Origin: Chryseobacterium shigense
Lineage (GTDB): Bacteria > Bacteroidota > Bacteroidia > Flavobacteriales > Weeksellaceae
Direction: 5' to 3'
NCBI RefSeq assembly: GCF_014207845.1
Contig: NZ_JACHLC010000002.1
Location: 372,001 to 436,000, forward strand
DNA: 64,000 nt
Positions 25,237-34,774 of the stretch are shown here, piece after piece. The notes beneath the pieces are model-generated. The model saw nothing but the letters and a program-made list of their open reading frames with translations, was not told the origin of the DNA and searched no databases. The translations under genes were made by a program, and so were the position numbers. Positions within the stretch are counted from its first letter, which is position 1; every line of letters starts with the position of its first letter.

Positions 25237-25608
25237 TCAGCCGGCATCAAATGCTTCAAAAGCATCAGTTATATGATCGATAACCAAGTTCTTTTTTTCG
25301 TCCGGAAGCACAGAGATAATATCAAATCTTACTTCACTGTTCTTGTTAAATTCTTCAAGATAATGATTGGCTGCAGCAACGATGGATTTAATCTTTGATT
25401 TGGTAACAGCTTCCTGGGGCAGCATAAAAGCATCTGTGGAACGGGCCTTTACCTCTACAATGATAATTAAATCATCTTTTTCAGCAATAATATCAATCTC
25501 AGCTTTCTGAAACCGGAAGTTTCGGACGAGTATTTTATAGCCTTTTTTCAAAAGAAAACCAGCGGCAAGATCTTCTGCCTTTTTCCCGAAATCGTTGTGA
25601 TCTGCCAT
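25237..25608 (-). CDS. YraN/UPF0102 nuclease-fold protein
   Basis: 123 residues, full length. A PD-(D/E)xK-like core is visible: GKKAEDLAAGFLLKKG, then AEIDIIAEKDD and IVEVKAR. The family resembles Holliday-junction resolvase folds; its role is not settled. It lies 13 bases after the small membrane-anchored gene and is co-directional with it. Confidence 0.88.
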   Translation of the reverse strand: MADHNDFGKKAEDLAAGFLLKKGYKILVRNFRFQKAEIDIIAEKDDLIIIVEVKARSTDAFMLPQEAVTKSKIKSIVAAANHYLEEFNKNSEVRFDIISVLPDEKKNLVIDHITDAFEAFDAG

Positions 25609-25621
25609 TAATAAGAGTCTT

Positions 25622-25993
25622 TTAGAATGATAAAAATTCGTCTTTGGTCAGTAGAACTTTTCTGTTCTTACAGTCCCAGTAAAATCTTGATTTCTTAGGT
25701 TTTTCGACTGAGGAACTGTCGTCAGCATATCTTATATTGTAGATTCTGATACCTTTTATCTTATTTTTCACATTGTTATTCTGATCAACAATACTGAAGG
25801 CATATTTGGTAGTAGTCGTTCTTTTGGATCCGCTTCTATACTCATACTGCAATATGCTTAAATTTTTATTGCAGATGCATTTTTCCTTATAGATTAATTT
25901 TGAATTAAAATCCGGGTTAAAACCTACATAAATAACAAAAACCAGAAGTCCTGTTGTTACTATGTATCCCATGATTTTAAAAAAATCCTTCAT
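25622..25993 (-). CDS. Membrane-anchored hypothetical protein
   Basis: 123 residues with one N-terminal TM or uncleaved signal (about 8-24), then a polar domain with three Cys (CICN and DC) and KRTTTTKYAFSIVD. No family recognised. It abuts the S66 peptidase gene with no gap and is in one run with YraN. Confidence 0.55.
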   Translation of the reverse strand: MKDFFKIMGYIVTTGLLVFVIYVGFNPDFNSKLIYKEKCICNKNLSILQYEYRSGSKRTTTTKYAFSIVDQNNNVKNKIKGIRIYNIRYADDSSSVEKPKKSRFYWDCKNRKVLLTKDEFLSF

Positions 25994-26923
25994 TTAAAAT
26001 TCAATCTTAACCTTAGTACTAACCTGTAATTTCACGTTTCCACCAATAATCAATGGTCTGTTGTCTTTGATATGTCCGTTCGGAAATCCGAAAACAGCAG
26101 GAAATTTATATTTTGAAATTCTGTCTGAAATCAGCTTGTAGGCAAATTCATCGAAGCTTTCTTCATAGCTTTTGTTTTCTTTTTCATCACCCATATTGGT
26201 CATTCCACCAACGATAAGGCCTTTTATTTTATTGAAAACCCCGGCTAATTCCAGACTCATGATCATTCTGTCTAAAGCATAGAAATTTTCACCGATATCT
26301 TCGATAAATAAAATCTTATCTCTGAAATCAAAAGAGTATTTGGTTCCCAAAAGAGCATAAATCAGGGCTAAATTACCTCCAACCAATTCTCCTTCAATAT
26401 TTCCCTGCTTATTAAATCCGTGAGATTTAAGAGCATATTTAGGGCTTTTTCCTTTTAAAATATCAAAGATCAGATCGTAGCTTTCATCAGTAACTCCAAA
26501 GCTGGATGTTTTGATGGTCTGCCCGTGAATAGATGCAAATCCTTTGTTCAGTAAATAACTTTGGATAACGGTATTATCTGAATAACCTATATACCATTTC
26601 GGGTTTTCGGTAAAGTTTTTCAGCTTCAGCCTTTGGATCAGGTGCTGGCATCCGTACCCGCCTCTGGAAGCCCAGACTGCAGAGATTTCATTATCGTTTA
26701 AGGCCCAGTTGATATCTTTCAGCCTTTCTTCTTCAGTGCCGGCATAGTTATAGCCGTTTGAAAATTTAGTGTAAAGATGTTGACCAAGAACAGGTTCAAA
26801 TCCTCTGTTTTTAATCATTTCTATCCCTTTTTCAAGCTGAGTGGTATCTACAGCTCCGGCAGGGGAAATAACGGCTATTTTAGCTCCTTTTTTAAAGGGT
26901 TTTGGAAATATTATTTTTTTCAT
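25994..26923 (-). CDS. S66 family LD-carboxypeptidase
   Basis: 309 residues. The Ser-Glu-His triad of S66 enzymes is visible: S115 in IGYSDNT, E208 in FIEDIGE, and H284 in FPNGHIKDN. These enzymes remove the terminal D-Ala from murein tetrapeptides during recycling in the cytosol, and some hydrolyse microcin C-type peptides. Start overlaps the LysE-type stop by 4 bases (ATGA), so the two are coupled. Confidence 0.9.
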   Translation of the reverse strand: MKKIIFPKPFKKGAKIAVISPAGAVDTTQLEKGIEMIKNRGFEPVLGQHLYTKFSNGYNYAGTEEERLKDINWALNDNEISAVWASRGGYGCQHLIQRLKLKNFTENPKWYIGYSDNTVIQSYLLNKGFASIHGQTIKTSSFGVTDESYDLIFDILKGKSPKYALKSHGFNKQGNIEGELVGGNLALIYALLGTKYSFDFRDKILFIEDIGENFYALDRMIMSLELAGVFNKIKGLIVGGMTNMGDEKENKSYEESFDEFAYKLISDRISKYKFPAVFGFPNGHIKDNRPLIIGGNVKLQVSTKVKIEF

Positions 26924-27606
26924 TTTGTTTTTTGATACTTGATTTCTTTTTTCTCAGCTTCTTCCAGGCGTTTATCGAACTGATTGAATTTTTTAAAGCT
27001 CTGCAGGAATATAAAGAAACTGAAAACAATCAGAATCCCGCCAACAACTCTTCTGATCTGGTTGGCAAGCTTCTGGGTAAGTTTATCGTGAAATTGTTTG
27101 GCAAGGAATATTTTAGCCAGATCAATACATAAATAGGTACCGATAACGATGCTTATGTATAAGATGAAACTGCTGGTATCAGGATACTGGTTTCTTACGG
27201 AAATTACCGTAACCAGCCAGAAAAGAATAACCCCTACATTTAAAAGATTAAAGAAAAAACCATTGAAGAACGTTTTAAAATAGTTCTGTCCAATGATTCT
27301 TTCTTCGCCGGGCATGTGCATTTTGGTCTTGGTGACCATCATAACGATCCCGTATACAAAAATAAGAATAGAGGTGATCCTGTAAAATCCGGGATGTTTA
27401 TCTATTAAAGTAACAATGTCCGCACTTGCATAATAGGCAGCAACAATGCATAACAAATCTGCTGTAATTACTCCGAGATCCAATGCCAGAGCATGTCTTG
27501 GCCCTCTGGAGAAGCTGGTTTCAATTAAAAGGAAAAAAATAGGTCCTATAAAAACCAGGCTCAGCATAAATCCTAAGACAATGGCAGAAAGTACAAGTTC
27601 AAACAT
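26920..27606 (-). CDS. LysE-family transporter
   Basis: 228 residues with about six hydrophobic segments and the N-terminal pattern GFMLSLVFIGPIFFLLIETSFSRG typical of LysE/RhtB exporters. The C-terminal 40 residues are charged and cytosolic. Exports amino acids or similar small molecules; the substrate is not predictable. Coupled to the S66 peptidase gene. Confidence 0.82.
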   Translation of the reverse strand: MFELVLSAIVLGFMLSLVFIGPIFFLLIETSFSRGPRHALALDLGVITADLLCIVAAYYASADIVTLIDKHPGFYRITSILIFVYGIVMMVTKTKMHMPGEERIIGQNYFKTFFNGFFFNLLNVGVILFWLVTVISVRNQYPDTSSFILYISIVIGTYLCIDLAKIFLAKQFHDKLTQKLANQIRRVVGGILIVFSFFIFLQSFKKFNQFDKRLEEAEKKEIKYQKTK

Positions 27607-27668
27607 TCAATAGTATTTTAAATGAAAAAATTCATCCCATTTATACAAAGTTAGACTTTATGATTTAA

Positions 27669-29849
27669 TTAATCAACAATCTTAAAGTCCAACTGTTTTT
27701 GAATAAGGTTTGCTTTTACCACTTTGATCATCACTTCATCACCCAGCTGGTATTTTTTACCGGTTCTGTTGCCGTAAACGGCATGGGTCTTGCCATCGTA
27801 TGAATAGGAATCATCCACAAGGTCTCTTAATTTGATGAGGCCTTCTGCACCGTTTTCCGGTATTTCAACCCAGAATCCAAATTCTGCAACCCCTGAAATA
27901 ACTCCTCTGAATATTTCTCCAAGATGTTTTTCCATAAATTTAACCTGCATAAACTTGATGGAATCTCTTTCTGCATCGGCAGCAAGTCTTTCCATAGAAC
28001 TGCAGTGTTTTGCTTTTTCTTCAAGTTCCTGCTTGCTCGGAGATTTTCCTCCGTCAAGATAATGCTGTAAAAGACGGTGGGCAAGAAGGTCAGGATAACG
28101 TCTGATAGGAGAGGTGAAGTGGCTGTAATACTCAAAACCAAGACCGTAATGGCCGATAGGTTCTGTAGAATATACTGCTTTACTCATACTTCGCATAGCC
28201 AGTGTTTCAATCATGTTTTCTTCGCCTTTTCCTTTAACGTCATGAAGTAGATTATTCAGGGATTCTGCTACTTTTTTGGTATTGTCAAGGTTCATTTTAT
28301 ACCCGAAAGTGGATACAAAATCTCTCAAAGCTTCCAGTTTTGCCGGATCCGGATCATCATGGACTCTGTAGATGAAGGTATTGTTTGTTACACCGCCTTT
28401 GTTTGTTAATGATACAAACTCGGACACCTTCTTATTAGCCAGAAGCATGAATTCTTCGATCAGGTGATTGGAATCTTTGCTTATTTTAAAGTAAACTCCC
28501 ACCGGTTCATTATTTTCATCCAGGTTGAATCTTACTTCACTTCTGTCAAATGTAATGGCCCCGTTTTTCACACGCTGGTCACGCATGATTTTAGCCAGTT
28601 TATCTAGTGTATTGATTTCTTCTGCAAGATCTCCCTGTCCCGTTTCTATACGTTCCTGAGCTTCTTCATAGGTAAATCTTCTGTCTGAATGTATTACTGT
28701 TCTTCCGAACCATTGTTTCTGAATTTCTGCTTTATCATTCAGCTGGAAAACTGCGGAGAAAGTATATTTATCTTCATTAGGGCGAAGTGAGCATACATCG
28801 TTACTCAAAACTTCGGGAAGCATTGGAACCACACGGTCTACAAGATATACGGAAGTTGCTCTTTTGTAAGCTTCATCATCCAGAATTGTTCCGGGAACAA
28901 CGTAATGGGAAACGTCTGCAATGTGAACTCCGATCTCCCAGTTTCCGTTTTCCAGTTTTCGGATGGAAAGGGCATCATCAAAATCTTTTGCATCTTTAGG
29001 GTCAATGGTGAAAGTACAGATATCACGCATATCCCAACGTTTTGCAGCTTCTTCATCTGTGATCCTTCTGTCTATTTTATCTGCATCAAGCTCAACTTCC
29101 TGTGGAAATTCATAAGGAAGTCCGTATTCGGCAAGGATAGAGTGAATTTCTGTTTCATGCTCACCCGGAGCACCCAATACCTGGATGATTTCTCCTTCAG
29201 GGTTTTTATCACCCGGTCTCCATTCTGTCATTTTTACAATGACTTTATCACCGTTTTCAGCACCTCCGAATTTCGTTTTCGGGATAAAAATATCTGTATT
29301 GATCGTTTTTTTATCACAAACTACAAACCCAAAATCTTTGTGGGTAACCAGCTGGAATGTTCCTACAAACTCGGTTCTGTTTCTCTCAAGAACTTCAAGT
29401 ACGGATCCTTCCAGTTTCTTTCCTTTGAAATGATAGGTTATAATCAGAACTTTATCGCCCTGTAATGCATCCTTCACGTTTTTGGAATGAATAAAGATAT
29501 CGTCTTCCACTCCTTCCACACTAACGTAGGCATTACCGGACTGGTTGAAATCAATGATTCCTGTTAAAGTTCCTGCAATTTTAAGGTTTACAATGTATTT
29601 ACCTTTTTCCACTTCTTTGATCTTTTCAGATCCCTGAAGTTTATGGAGAGCCTGGATTACCTGCTCTCTCTGTCTTGGATTTTTATAATCTATTCCGTCT
29701 GCAATCTGCTTATAATTATAGATTTTTGACGAATCGGCATTCATAAAACGCAGGATATGTCTTCCGATATCCATGAGTTTCTGCTCGTTTTTATGACTTA
29801 TATATTTACCTTTTTTTCTTGGCATTTTAATTTTCTTTTTTTGTTTCAA
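27669..29849 (-). CDS. rnr: Ribonuclease R
   Basis: 726 residues: basic N-terminus, helix-turn-helix (about 25-85), cold-shock domains (90-230), RNB catalytic domain with DPKDAKDFDDALS giving the metal Asp residues, and a C-terminal S1 domain (640-725). A processive 3'-5' exonuclease for structured RNA. The start overlaps the upstream TSP3-protein gene by 23 bases. Confidence 0.95.
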   Translation of the reverse strand: MKQKKKIKMPRKKGKYISHKNEQKLMDIGRHILRFMNADSSKIYNYKQIADGIDYKNPRQREQVIQALHKLQGSEKIKEVEKGKYIVNLKIAGTLTGIIDFNQSGNAYVSVEGVEDDIFIHSKNVKDALQGDKVLIITYHFKGKKLEGSVLEVLERNRTEFVGTFQLVTHKDFGFVVCDKKTINTDIFIPKTKFGGAENGDKVIVKMTEWRPGDKNPEGEIIQVLGAPGEHETEIHSILAEYGLPYEFPQEVELDADKIDRRITDEEAAKRWDMRDICTFTIDPKDAKDFDDALSIRKLENGNWEIGVHIADVSHYVVPGTILDDEAYKRATSVYLVDRVVPMLPEVLSNDVCSLRPNEDKYTFSAVFQLNDKAEIQKQWFGRTVIHSDRRFTYEEAQERIETGQGDLAEEINTLDKLAKIMRDQRVKNGAITFDRSEVRFNLDENNEPVGVYFKISKDSNHLIEEFMLLANKKVSEFVSLTNKGGVTNNTFIYRVHDDPDPAKLEALRDFVSTFGYKMNLDNTKKVAESLNNLLHDVKGKGEENMIETLAMRSMSKAVYSTEPIGHYGLGFEYYSHFTSPIRRYPDLLAHRLLQHYLDGGKSPSKQELEEKAKHCSSMERLAADAERDSIKFMQVKFMEKHLGEIFRGVISGVAEFGFWVEIPENGAEGLIKLRDLVDDSYSYDGKTHAVYGNRTGKKYQLGDEVMIKVVKANLIQKQLDFKIVD

Positions 29850-30852
29850 TAGTTGTCCATTGGTTATTAACGTATTGATATATTATTATATACTTTTCGC
29901 CGTATTTATTATCAGCATTTGTATACAATACCATTACCTTAATTTTATTTTCAAAATCATTCTTTAAAATTTTGATAAACAGACTATTGTATTTATTAAT
30001 TTTTATTTGACTGTTCTTAAGCTTTGGATATAATACTGCTTCTTTTTCGATCTTATTTTTATCCAAAATCTTTACAGGTTTACTAACTTCATTCAAAATA
30101 AGATCTTTCTCATATTGTAAACCGCTTCCTTCACCTTCCCTATTTATTCCAAAAATTATATTTTTTGGCAGTGCATCATATATTTTCGTGACTGCTTTAT
30201 CATTCCAAAAATCTTCTGTGGAATAAACCGGAGTTTCACGATCATAATAAGAAGGACAATAATAATTCTTTCCTGTTGTTGTTCCACAAGTAACCATTTG
30301 ATTTTTGAAAAAAATAACAACATTATCTTCTTTGAGTAATTTTAAATTAATGTCGTTAATAATTTTATCCTGTAGTTTATCGTAGTCTGCAAACTTCGAT
30401 TCTTCCTGAAATTTCTTTAGTATGATCTGTGCTTCTTCATATAATTTTTTACAATCCTCTTTCATGCAGCCATTTTTATAAGGATCATCTGAAGCATAAC
30501 CAAAATCTGCAGGACAGGCATCATCTTTATCCAATACACCATCTCCGTCATAATCATACCAGGGACAGCCATTGTTTTCTATTTCTCCTATCAAATCGGG
30601 GCAAAGATCATCTTTATCTCTAACGCCATCACCGTCTTTGTCAGGCCATGGACACCCATTATTTTCGGCAGAACCAGCAGTTTCGGGACACTGATCCAAG
30701 TAAAACAAAGTGCCATCTGCATCCTTATCAGAGAGACATATCTTTTTACTGTTTTCCTTTCCGCATTTCTTAAAAGCATCTTTATCCGTTATTTCCTGGG
30801 CATGGAAACAACTTATTACAAAAAATAATACAGCAGATACTTTTATCTTCAT
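29827..30852 (-). CDS. Secreted thrombospondin type 3 repeat protein
   Basis: 341 residues with a signal peptide (1-18). Three calcium-binding TSP3-type repeats are seen at about 43-120 (DKDADGTLFYLDQCP, DKDGDGVRDKDDLCP, DYDGDGVLDKDDACP). A helical segment and an unrecognised C-terminal domain of about 190 residues follow, with no OmpA peptidoglycan-binding motif. Usually such repeats stiffen or space outer-membrane or surface proteins. Its 3' end overlaps rnr. Confidence 0.78.
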   Translation of the reverse strand: MKIKVSAVLFFVISCFHAQEITDKDAFKKCGKENSKKICLSDKDADGTLFYLDQCPETAGSAENNGCPWPDKDGDGVRDKDDLCPDLIGEIENNGCPWYDYDGDGVLDKDDACPADFGYASDDPYKNGCMKEDCKKLYEEAQIILKKFQEESKFADYDKLQDKIINDINLKLLKEDNVVIFFKNQMVTCGTTTGKNYYCPSYYDRETPVYSTEDFWNDKAVTKIYDALPKNIIFGINREGEGSGLQYEKDLILNEVSKPVKILDKNKIEKEAVLYPKLKNSQIKINKYNSLFIKILKNDFENKIKVMVLYTNADNKYGEKYIIIYQYVNNQWTTIETKKEN

Positions 30853-31070
30853 TCAGTCTTTACATTTTTTTTTATTAAATCAACACAATCAATTTTCCTT
30901 CCAATTTACTTATAATGGAAACTTTAGTTTGTATAAAATTACTACAAATATGGAGAAGAGGGGAGAAAAACCTTTGATTAAATATCTTTTAAATATTTCA
31001 GGTCCGGTATGGAAATAATAGACTGGTAATTTCTATTAACTGCTGCAAATGTACAAAATAAAAAATAAAT

Positions 31071-31098
31071 AAGGCCTGTAATTTGATTTACAGGCCTT
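31071..31098 (-). terminator. Terminator of rpiB
   Basis: Arms AAGGCCTGTAA and TTACAGGCCTT with flanking A/T runs, 8 bases after the rpiB stop. Confidence 0.85.
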
Positions 31099-31105
31099 TA
31101 TATAT

Positions 31106-31540
31106 TTAGCAGACAGCTATTTTATCTACTCTGTTCTGGTGTCTTCCACCTTCAAAATCTGTGGAAAGGAATTTTTCAGCAATTTCTACAGCTAATTCTT
31201 TAGAAATGAATCTTGCCGGCATAGAGATCATATTGGCATCATTATGCTGTCTTGCCAGTACAGCAATCTCCGGCATCCAGCAAAGTGCGCATCTTATTTT
31301 CTGATGTTTGTTGGCTGTAATCTGAACTCCGTTTCCACTTCCGCAGATTAAAATCCCCAGTTCGTTCTCTCCGTTTTCTACAGATGTTGCTGCAGGATGA
31401 ACAAAGTCCGGATAATCCACACTGTCTGTGGAAAACGTGCCAAAATCCTGAACATCAAACTTTTCCGAAAGATAGTTTTTAACAATCTCCTTGTATTCAT
31501 AGCCTGCATGGTCTGCAGCAATAGCTATTTTTCTTTTCAT
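31106..31540 (-). CDS. rpiB: Ribose 5-phosphate isomerase B
   Basis: 144 residues. AADHAGYEYK (7-16), the catalytic Cys in ICGSGNGVQI and the HNDANM motif are diagnostic. It interconverts ribose 5-phosphate and ribulose 5-phosphate. It borders the predicted origin region. Confidence 0.95.
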   Translation of the reverse strand: MKRKIAIAADHAGYEYKEIVKNYLSEKFDVQDFGTFSTDSVDYPDFVHPAATSVENGENELGILICGSGNGVQITANKHQKIRCALCWMPEIAVLARQHNDANMISMPARFISKELAVEIAEKFLSTDFEGGRHQNRVDKIAVC

Positions 31541-32095
31541 AATACTCTTATTAGGTCTTTTTAGATTTTATTTCATGACAAAGGTAAGAATAATAACAAG
31601 GTGAGTGAATTGTTCGGGAGTAAATTGTGAAAAGCAATGTGAATAACTGTGGAAAAGTTTTTTCAACTTTCTGTTTTTAGAGATGAATTTATTTCGTAAT
31701 GGGAAATTTATTTGAAAATTTTAATCACAATTTCAAAAATGTTTTCTCCACTTAATCCGAAGTTTTTCCATAATAAAATAACTAATAATGGTTTTTAAGG
31801 GAAGTTATTCACATTTGTGAATAAGTCTATGAATAGACAGGTTTTCAAGATATTATAATGTGAATTAAATATGAATTGAATAAAAATTATTTGTTACCTA
31901 TTATTCAGTTAAAACTTATCCCCGAAACTAACAATACTCAACAACAACTACATTATTTCTTTTTTTTAAGAGAAAAAAAATTGTTGATTAATGGGTGAAT
32001 GGGGATGGGGAAAGTTTTCCAAAACTTTTGTTTTAATGGTTCCGTTCAAAATGTTTAAAAGCTTACATTTGTGAAACGAAAATTCAAAGATACTT
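31541..32095. other. Candidate chromosomal replication origin (oriC)
   Basis: This 555-base non-coding stretch contains three perfect DnaA boxes (TTATnCACA): 31638-31646 on the minus strand, and the inverted pair 31805-31813 (plus) and 31816-31824 (minus) only 2 bases apart. One-mismatch boxes occur at 31648-31656 (TTTTCCACA on the minus strand) and 31859-31867. An AT-rich tract near 31940-31985 with long T and A runs could unwind. Two perfect parS sites lie within 5 kb. No ORF worth calling is present, and dnaA is not beside it. Confidence 0.65.
32064..32071 (+). promoter_or_regulatory. -7 element of the pgk promoter
   Basis: TACATTTG, a perfect TAnnTTTG, 24 bases before the pgk ATG. No TTTG at the expected -33 distance was found. 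Confidence 0.5.
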
Positions 32096-33286
32096 ATGAA
32101 AACAATCAATGATTTCAATTTTAAAGACAAGAAGGCTCTGGTAAGAGTGGATTTTAATGTTCCGCAGGACGATCAGCTTAAGGTGACTGACAATACAAGA
32201 ATTGTAACTGTAAAACCTACGGTTGAAAAAATTCTTAATGATGGAGGTGCTGTGATCTTAATGACACACCTTGGAAGGCCGAAAGGAGAGGTGAAAGATG
32301 AATTTTCTCTTAAGCACATCGTAAATGAGGTATCTGCTGTTCTTGGAAAAGAAGTTAAGTTTGTGGATGAATGTATCGGGGAAAAGGCTGAAAAGGTGGC
32401 TTCTGAGCTTCAGCCGGGAGAGATCTTACTGTTGGAGAACCTGCGTTTTCATAATGAAGAAGAAAAAGGAGATGAAGGATTTGCACAGCAGCTTGCCAAA
32501 CTTGGCGATGCTTATGTAAATGATGCTTTCGGTACAGCACACAGGGCACATGCTTCTACAGCTGTTATTGCTCAATATTTCGAATCAACTAAATTTTTCG
32601 GTTTATTGATGGCTAAAGAGCTTCAGGCGATCGATAAAGTTTTAAGAAAAGGAGAAAAGCCTGTAACTGCGATACTTGGTGGTTCGAAAGTTTCAACTAA
32701 AATTACCATTATAGAAAATATACTTCCTGCAATTGACAATCTGATCATCGGAGGCGGTATGGCATTCACTTTCATTAAAGCCTTAGGCGGAAAAATAGGA
32801 AACTCTCTGGTAGAAGAGGATAAACTTCCATTGGCTCTTGAAATTCTTGGAAAAGCGAAAGAGAATAATGTAAAAGTATATCTTCCTTCAGATACTATTA
32901 TTGCTGAAGCTTTCAACAATGATGCAGAAAGAAAAGAAGCAGATATTTACGCTATTCCTGAAGGATGGATGGGACTTGATGCCGGCCCCAAATCAAGGGA
33001 TCAGTTCAATGATGTACTTTTAAATTCCAGAACAATACTTTGGAACGGACCAATCGGTGTTTTTGAAATGTCCAACTTTGCAGCAGGAACAGTTGCTTTA
33101 GGAGACAGTATTTCTGAAGCAACGAAACTGGGAGCTTTCTCTTTAGTAGGAGGAGGGGACAGTGTTGCTTTTGTGAAGCAGTTTGGTTATGATGACAAAG
33201 TGAGTTATGTTTCTACAGGAGGAGGTGCGATGCTTGAAAGCCTTGAAGGTTTGGAACTTCCCGGAGTTGCTGCGATCAACAAATAG
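32096..33286 (+). CDS. pgk: Phosphoglycerate kinase
   Basis: 396 residues, complete. [26 protein letters not shown] and the C-terminal [11 protein letters not shown]-site motif are present. Makes ATP and 3-phosphoglycerate from 1,3-bisphosphoglycerate in glycolysis. Transcribed away from the predicted oriC, with its own -7 element and terminator. Confidence 0.97.
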   Translation: MKTINDFNFKDKKALVRVDFNVPQDDQLKVTDNTRIVTVKPTVEKILNDGGAVILMTHLGRPKGEVKDEFSLKHIVNEVSAVLGKEVKFVDECIGEKAEKVASELQPGEILLLENLRFHNEEEKGDEGFAQQLAKLGDAYVNDAFGTAHRAHASTAVIAQYFESTKFFGLLMAKELQAIDKVLRKGEKPVTAILGGSKVSTKITIIENILPAIDNLIIGGGMAFTFIKALGGKIGNSLVEEDKLPLALEILGKAKENNVKVYLPSDTIIAEAFNNDAERKEADIYAIPEGWMGLDAGPKSRDQFNDVLLNSRTILWNGPIGVFEMSNFAAGTVALGDSISEATKLGAFSLVGGGDSVAFVKQFGYDDKVSYVSTGGGAMLESLEGLELPGVAAINK

Positions 33287-33308
33287 ATTTTAAATTTTTA
33301 TATATAGG

Positions 33309-33336
33309 AGACCGTCATTACTGGCGGTCTTTTTAT
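33309..33336 (+). terminator. Terminator of pgk
   Basis: Nine-pair hairpin AGACCGTCA / TGGCGGTCT with loop TTAC (one G-T pair), followed by TTTTTA. Confidence 0.88.
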
Positions 33337-33753
33337 TTTTCAGTTATTTTAAATTTTGAATGAAATTTATAGATTTTTAAAATTCAGTACTGAGTTTTAG
33401 ATTTTGTTAAAAGAATGTGGATATCTGTAGTTTCTATTAAGTTGTGTTAGGGAAGCGAGATTCTATTAAAACTCAAATTTAAAGATGTGATTTTTGAATT
33501 TGACATTTTAATGAATTTTAAAAATTATTGTTATAAAAGATAGAAATTATTTAACCAAAGATTATACAGATGGTATGTTTAAGAATTTGCAAGACTAAAA
33601 AAGTCTATCGTTATGAAATTGACATAAGCATCTGTGAAATCTGTACCATTTGTGATTATAAAAAAAATAACTAAGATTGAATGCTCTAATTACTTTTTTT
33701 GGAAAGAGTAGGGAAGGAGAATTTTTTTCTTGCTATTTTAAATTAAGAAAAGT
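33337..33753. other. Non-coding AT-rich gap
   Basis: About 417 bases between two terminators. I see no ORF, RNA gene, repeat or DnaA/parS site in it. Confidence 0.5.
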
Positions 33754-33784
33754 AAAACCCGGAAAATTCTCCGGGTTTTTATTT
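33754..33784. terminator. Terminator downstream of the methyltransferase gene
   Basis: Perfect arms AAAACCCGGA and TCCGGGTTTT with a 6-base loop and T/A tracts on both sides. Confidence 0.85.
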
Positions 33785-33839
33785 TTTAGGTTGAAATGGA
33801 CGAAAATTGACCTTCAGAAATGTGCCAAAAATCGATTTT

Positions 33840-34661
33840 CTATCTTTTTTCGATAATGTATATCAAACTTGAAAATTCGTTGGAAAAAAGTGCTTTTACG
33901 TTAGAAATCGTTCCATGGATGACCGCTTTTAGCCAAAATAGGGGTGATTTTTTATATTTTTCGCTTAACATTGAGATGTAAAAGGAGTCAAGTACCAAAG
34001 GTTTGATTTTTCTCATTTTCCAATCCGGCTTCTTGGAAATTAAATTTTCCATGCCGTTTTTGGAGAAATGATAAATATGTCTCGGCACATCATAAGCAGC
34101 CCAATATTCCTTGTAATGTTTTGCATCATAGGAAGTAGGGTTGGGAACAGCAATAATGAGAAGACCTTTATCTTTTAATTTCGTGTGAAATATTTCCAGC
34201 ATTTCATCCTGATTTTCTATATGTTCAAATACGTGCCATAATGTAATGCCATCTAAACTGTTGTCAGGTATAGCCTGTATATTATCAAGTACAGTTGCTT
34301 TTGATATTTTATTCAGTGCAGCTTTCCTGGCATCTGCATCAGGTTCAAATCCAAAAGTTTCAAAATCATTTTCTATATATTTTACAAATTCTCCGGCGCC
34401 GCATCCGTAATCCAGAACTTTTGATCCTTTTTTAATCCTGTCTGCAAGAATATTTTTTTTGTATTTCAGATTAAAAGACTGCAGGAACTTATAAAGTTTT
34501 TCTTTTAAGCTTCCGGAATCCTGGTGGTGGGAAATGTAATCTTCACTTTCATAATATCTGGAAATGTTAGATGGAATAGGGGAGGTTTTGAAAACTCCCT
34601 GTGTTTCCGTTTCTTTAATTTCAAATATTTCCTGCGAAAGAAAATGATCCTTTATTTTCAT
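33840..34661 (-). CDS. Class I SAM-dependent methyltransferase (Methyltransf_23)
   Basis: 273 residues. SAM motif I LDYGCGAGEF (about 88-97), LWHVFEHIENQDEML and a later LLIIAVPNPTSYDAKHYKEYWAAYDVPRH. The DVPRHIYHFS segment is common in Bacteroidota sugar or lipid-linked methyltransferases. Substrate unknown. It stands alone next to mnmG, 88 bases from a parS site. Confidence 0.85.
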   Translation of the reverse strand: MKIKDHFLSQEIFEIKETETQGVFKTSPIPSNISRYYESEDYISHHQDSGSLKEKLYKFLQSFNLKYKKNILADRIKKGSKVLDYGCGAGEFVKYIENDFETFGFEPDADARKAALNKISKATVLDNIQAIPDNSLDGITLWHVFEHIENQDEMLEIFHTKLKDKGLLIIAVPNPTSYDAKHYKEYWAAYDVPRHIYHFSKNGMENLISKKPDWKMRKIKPLVLDSFYISMLSEKYKKSPLFWLKAVIHGTISNVKALFSNEFSSLIYIIEKR

Positions 34662-34749
34662 GAAATTGTATCTTGATAATTAAAATTAAGGTATTTCAAC
34701 AGTTTATTTAATGCTTAGAAACACCTTAATTTTTGCTTTAATTTATATA

Positions 34750-34765
34750 TGTTTCACGTGAAACA
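34750..34765. other. parS site 1 (ParB binding)
   Basis: TGTTTCACGTGAAACA, a perfect 16-base palindrome identical to the conserved chromosomal parS sequence, 9 bases after the mnmG stop. Confidence 0.9.
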
Positions 34766-34774
34766 TTTTTTATT

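Noticed and set aside
28905..29465. 186-residue plus-strand frame inside rnr
   Set aside because: Antisense to conserved RNase R sequence; no family resemblance.
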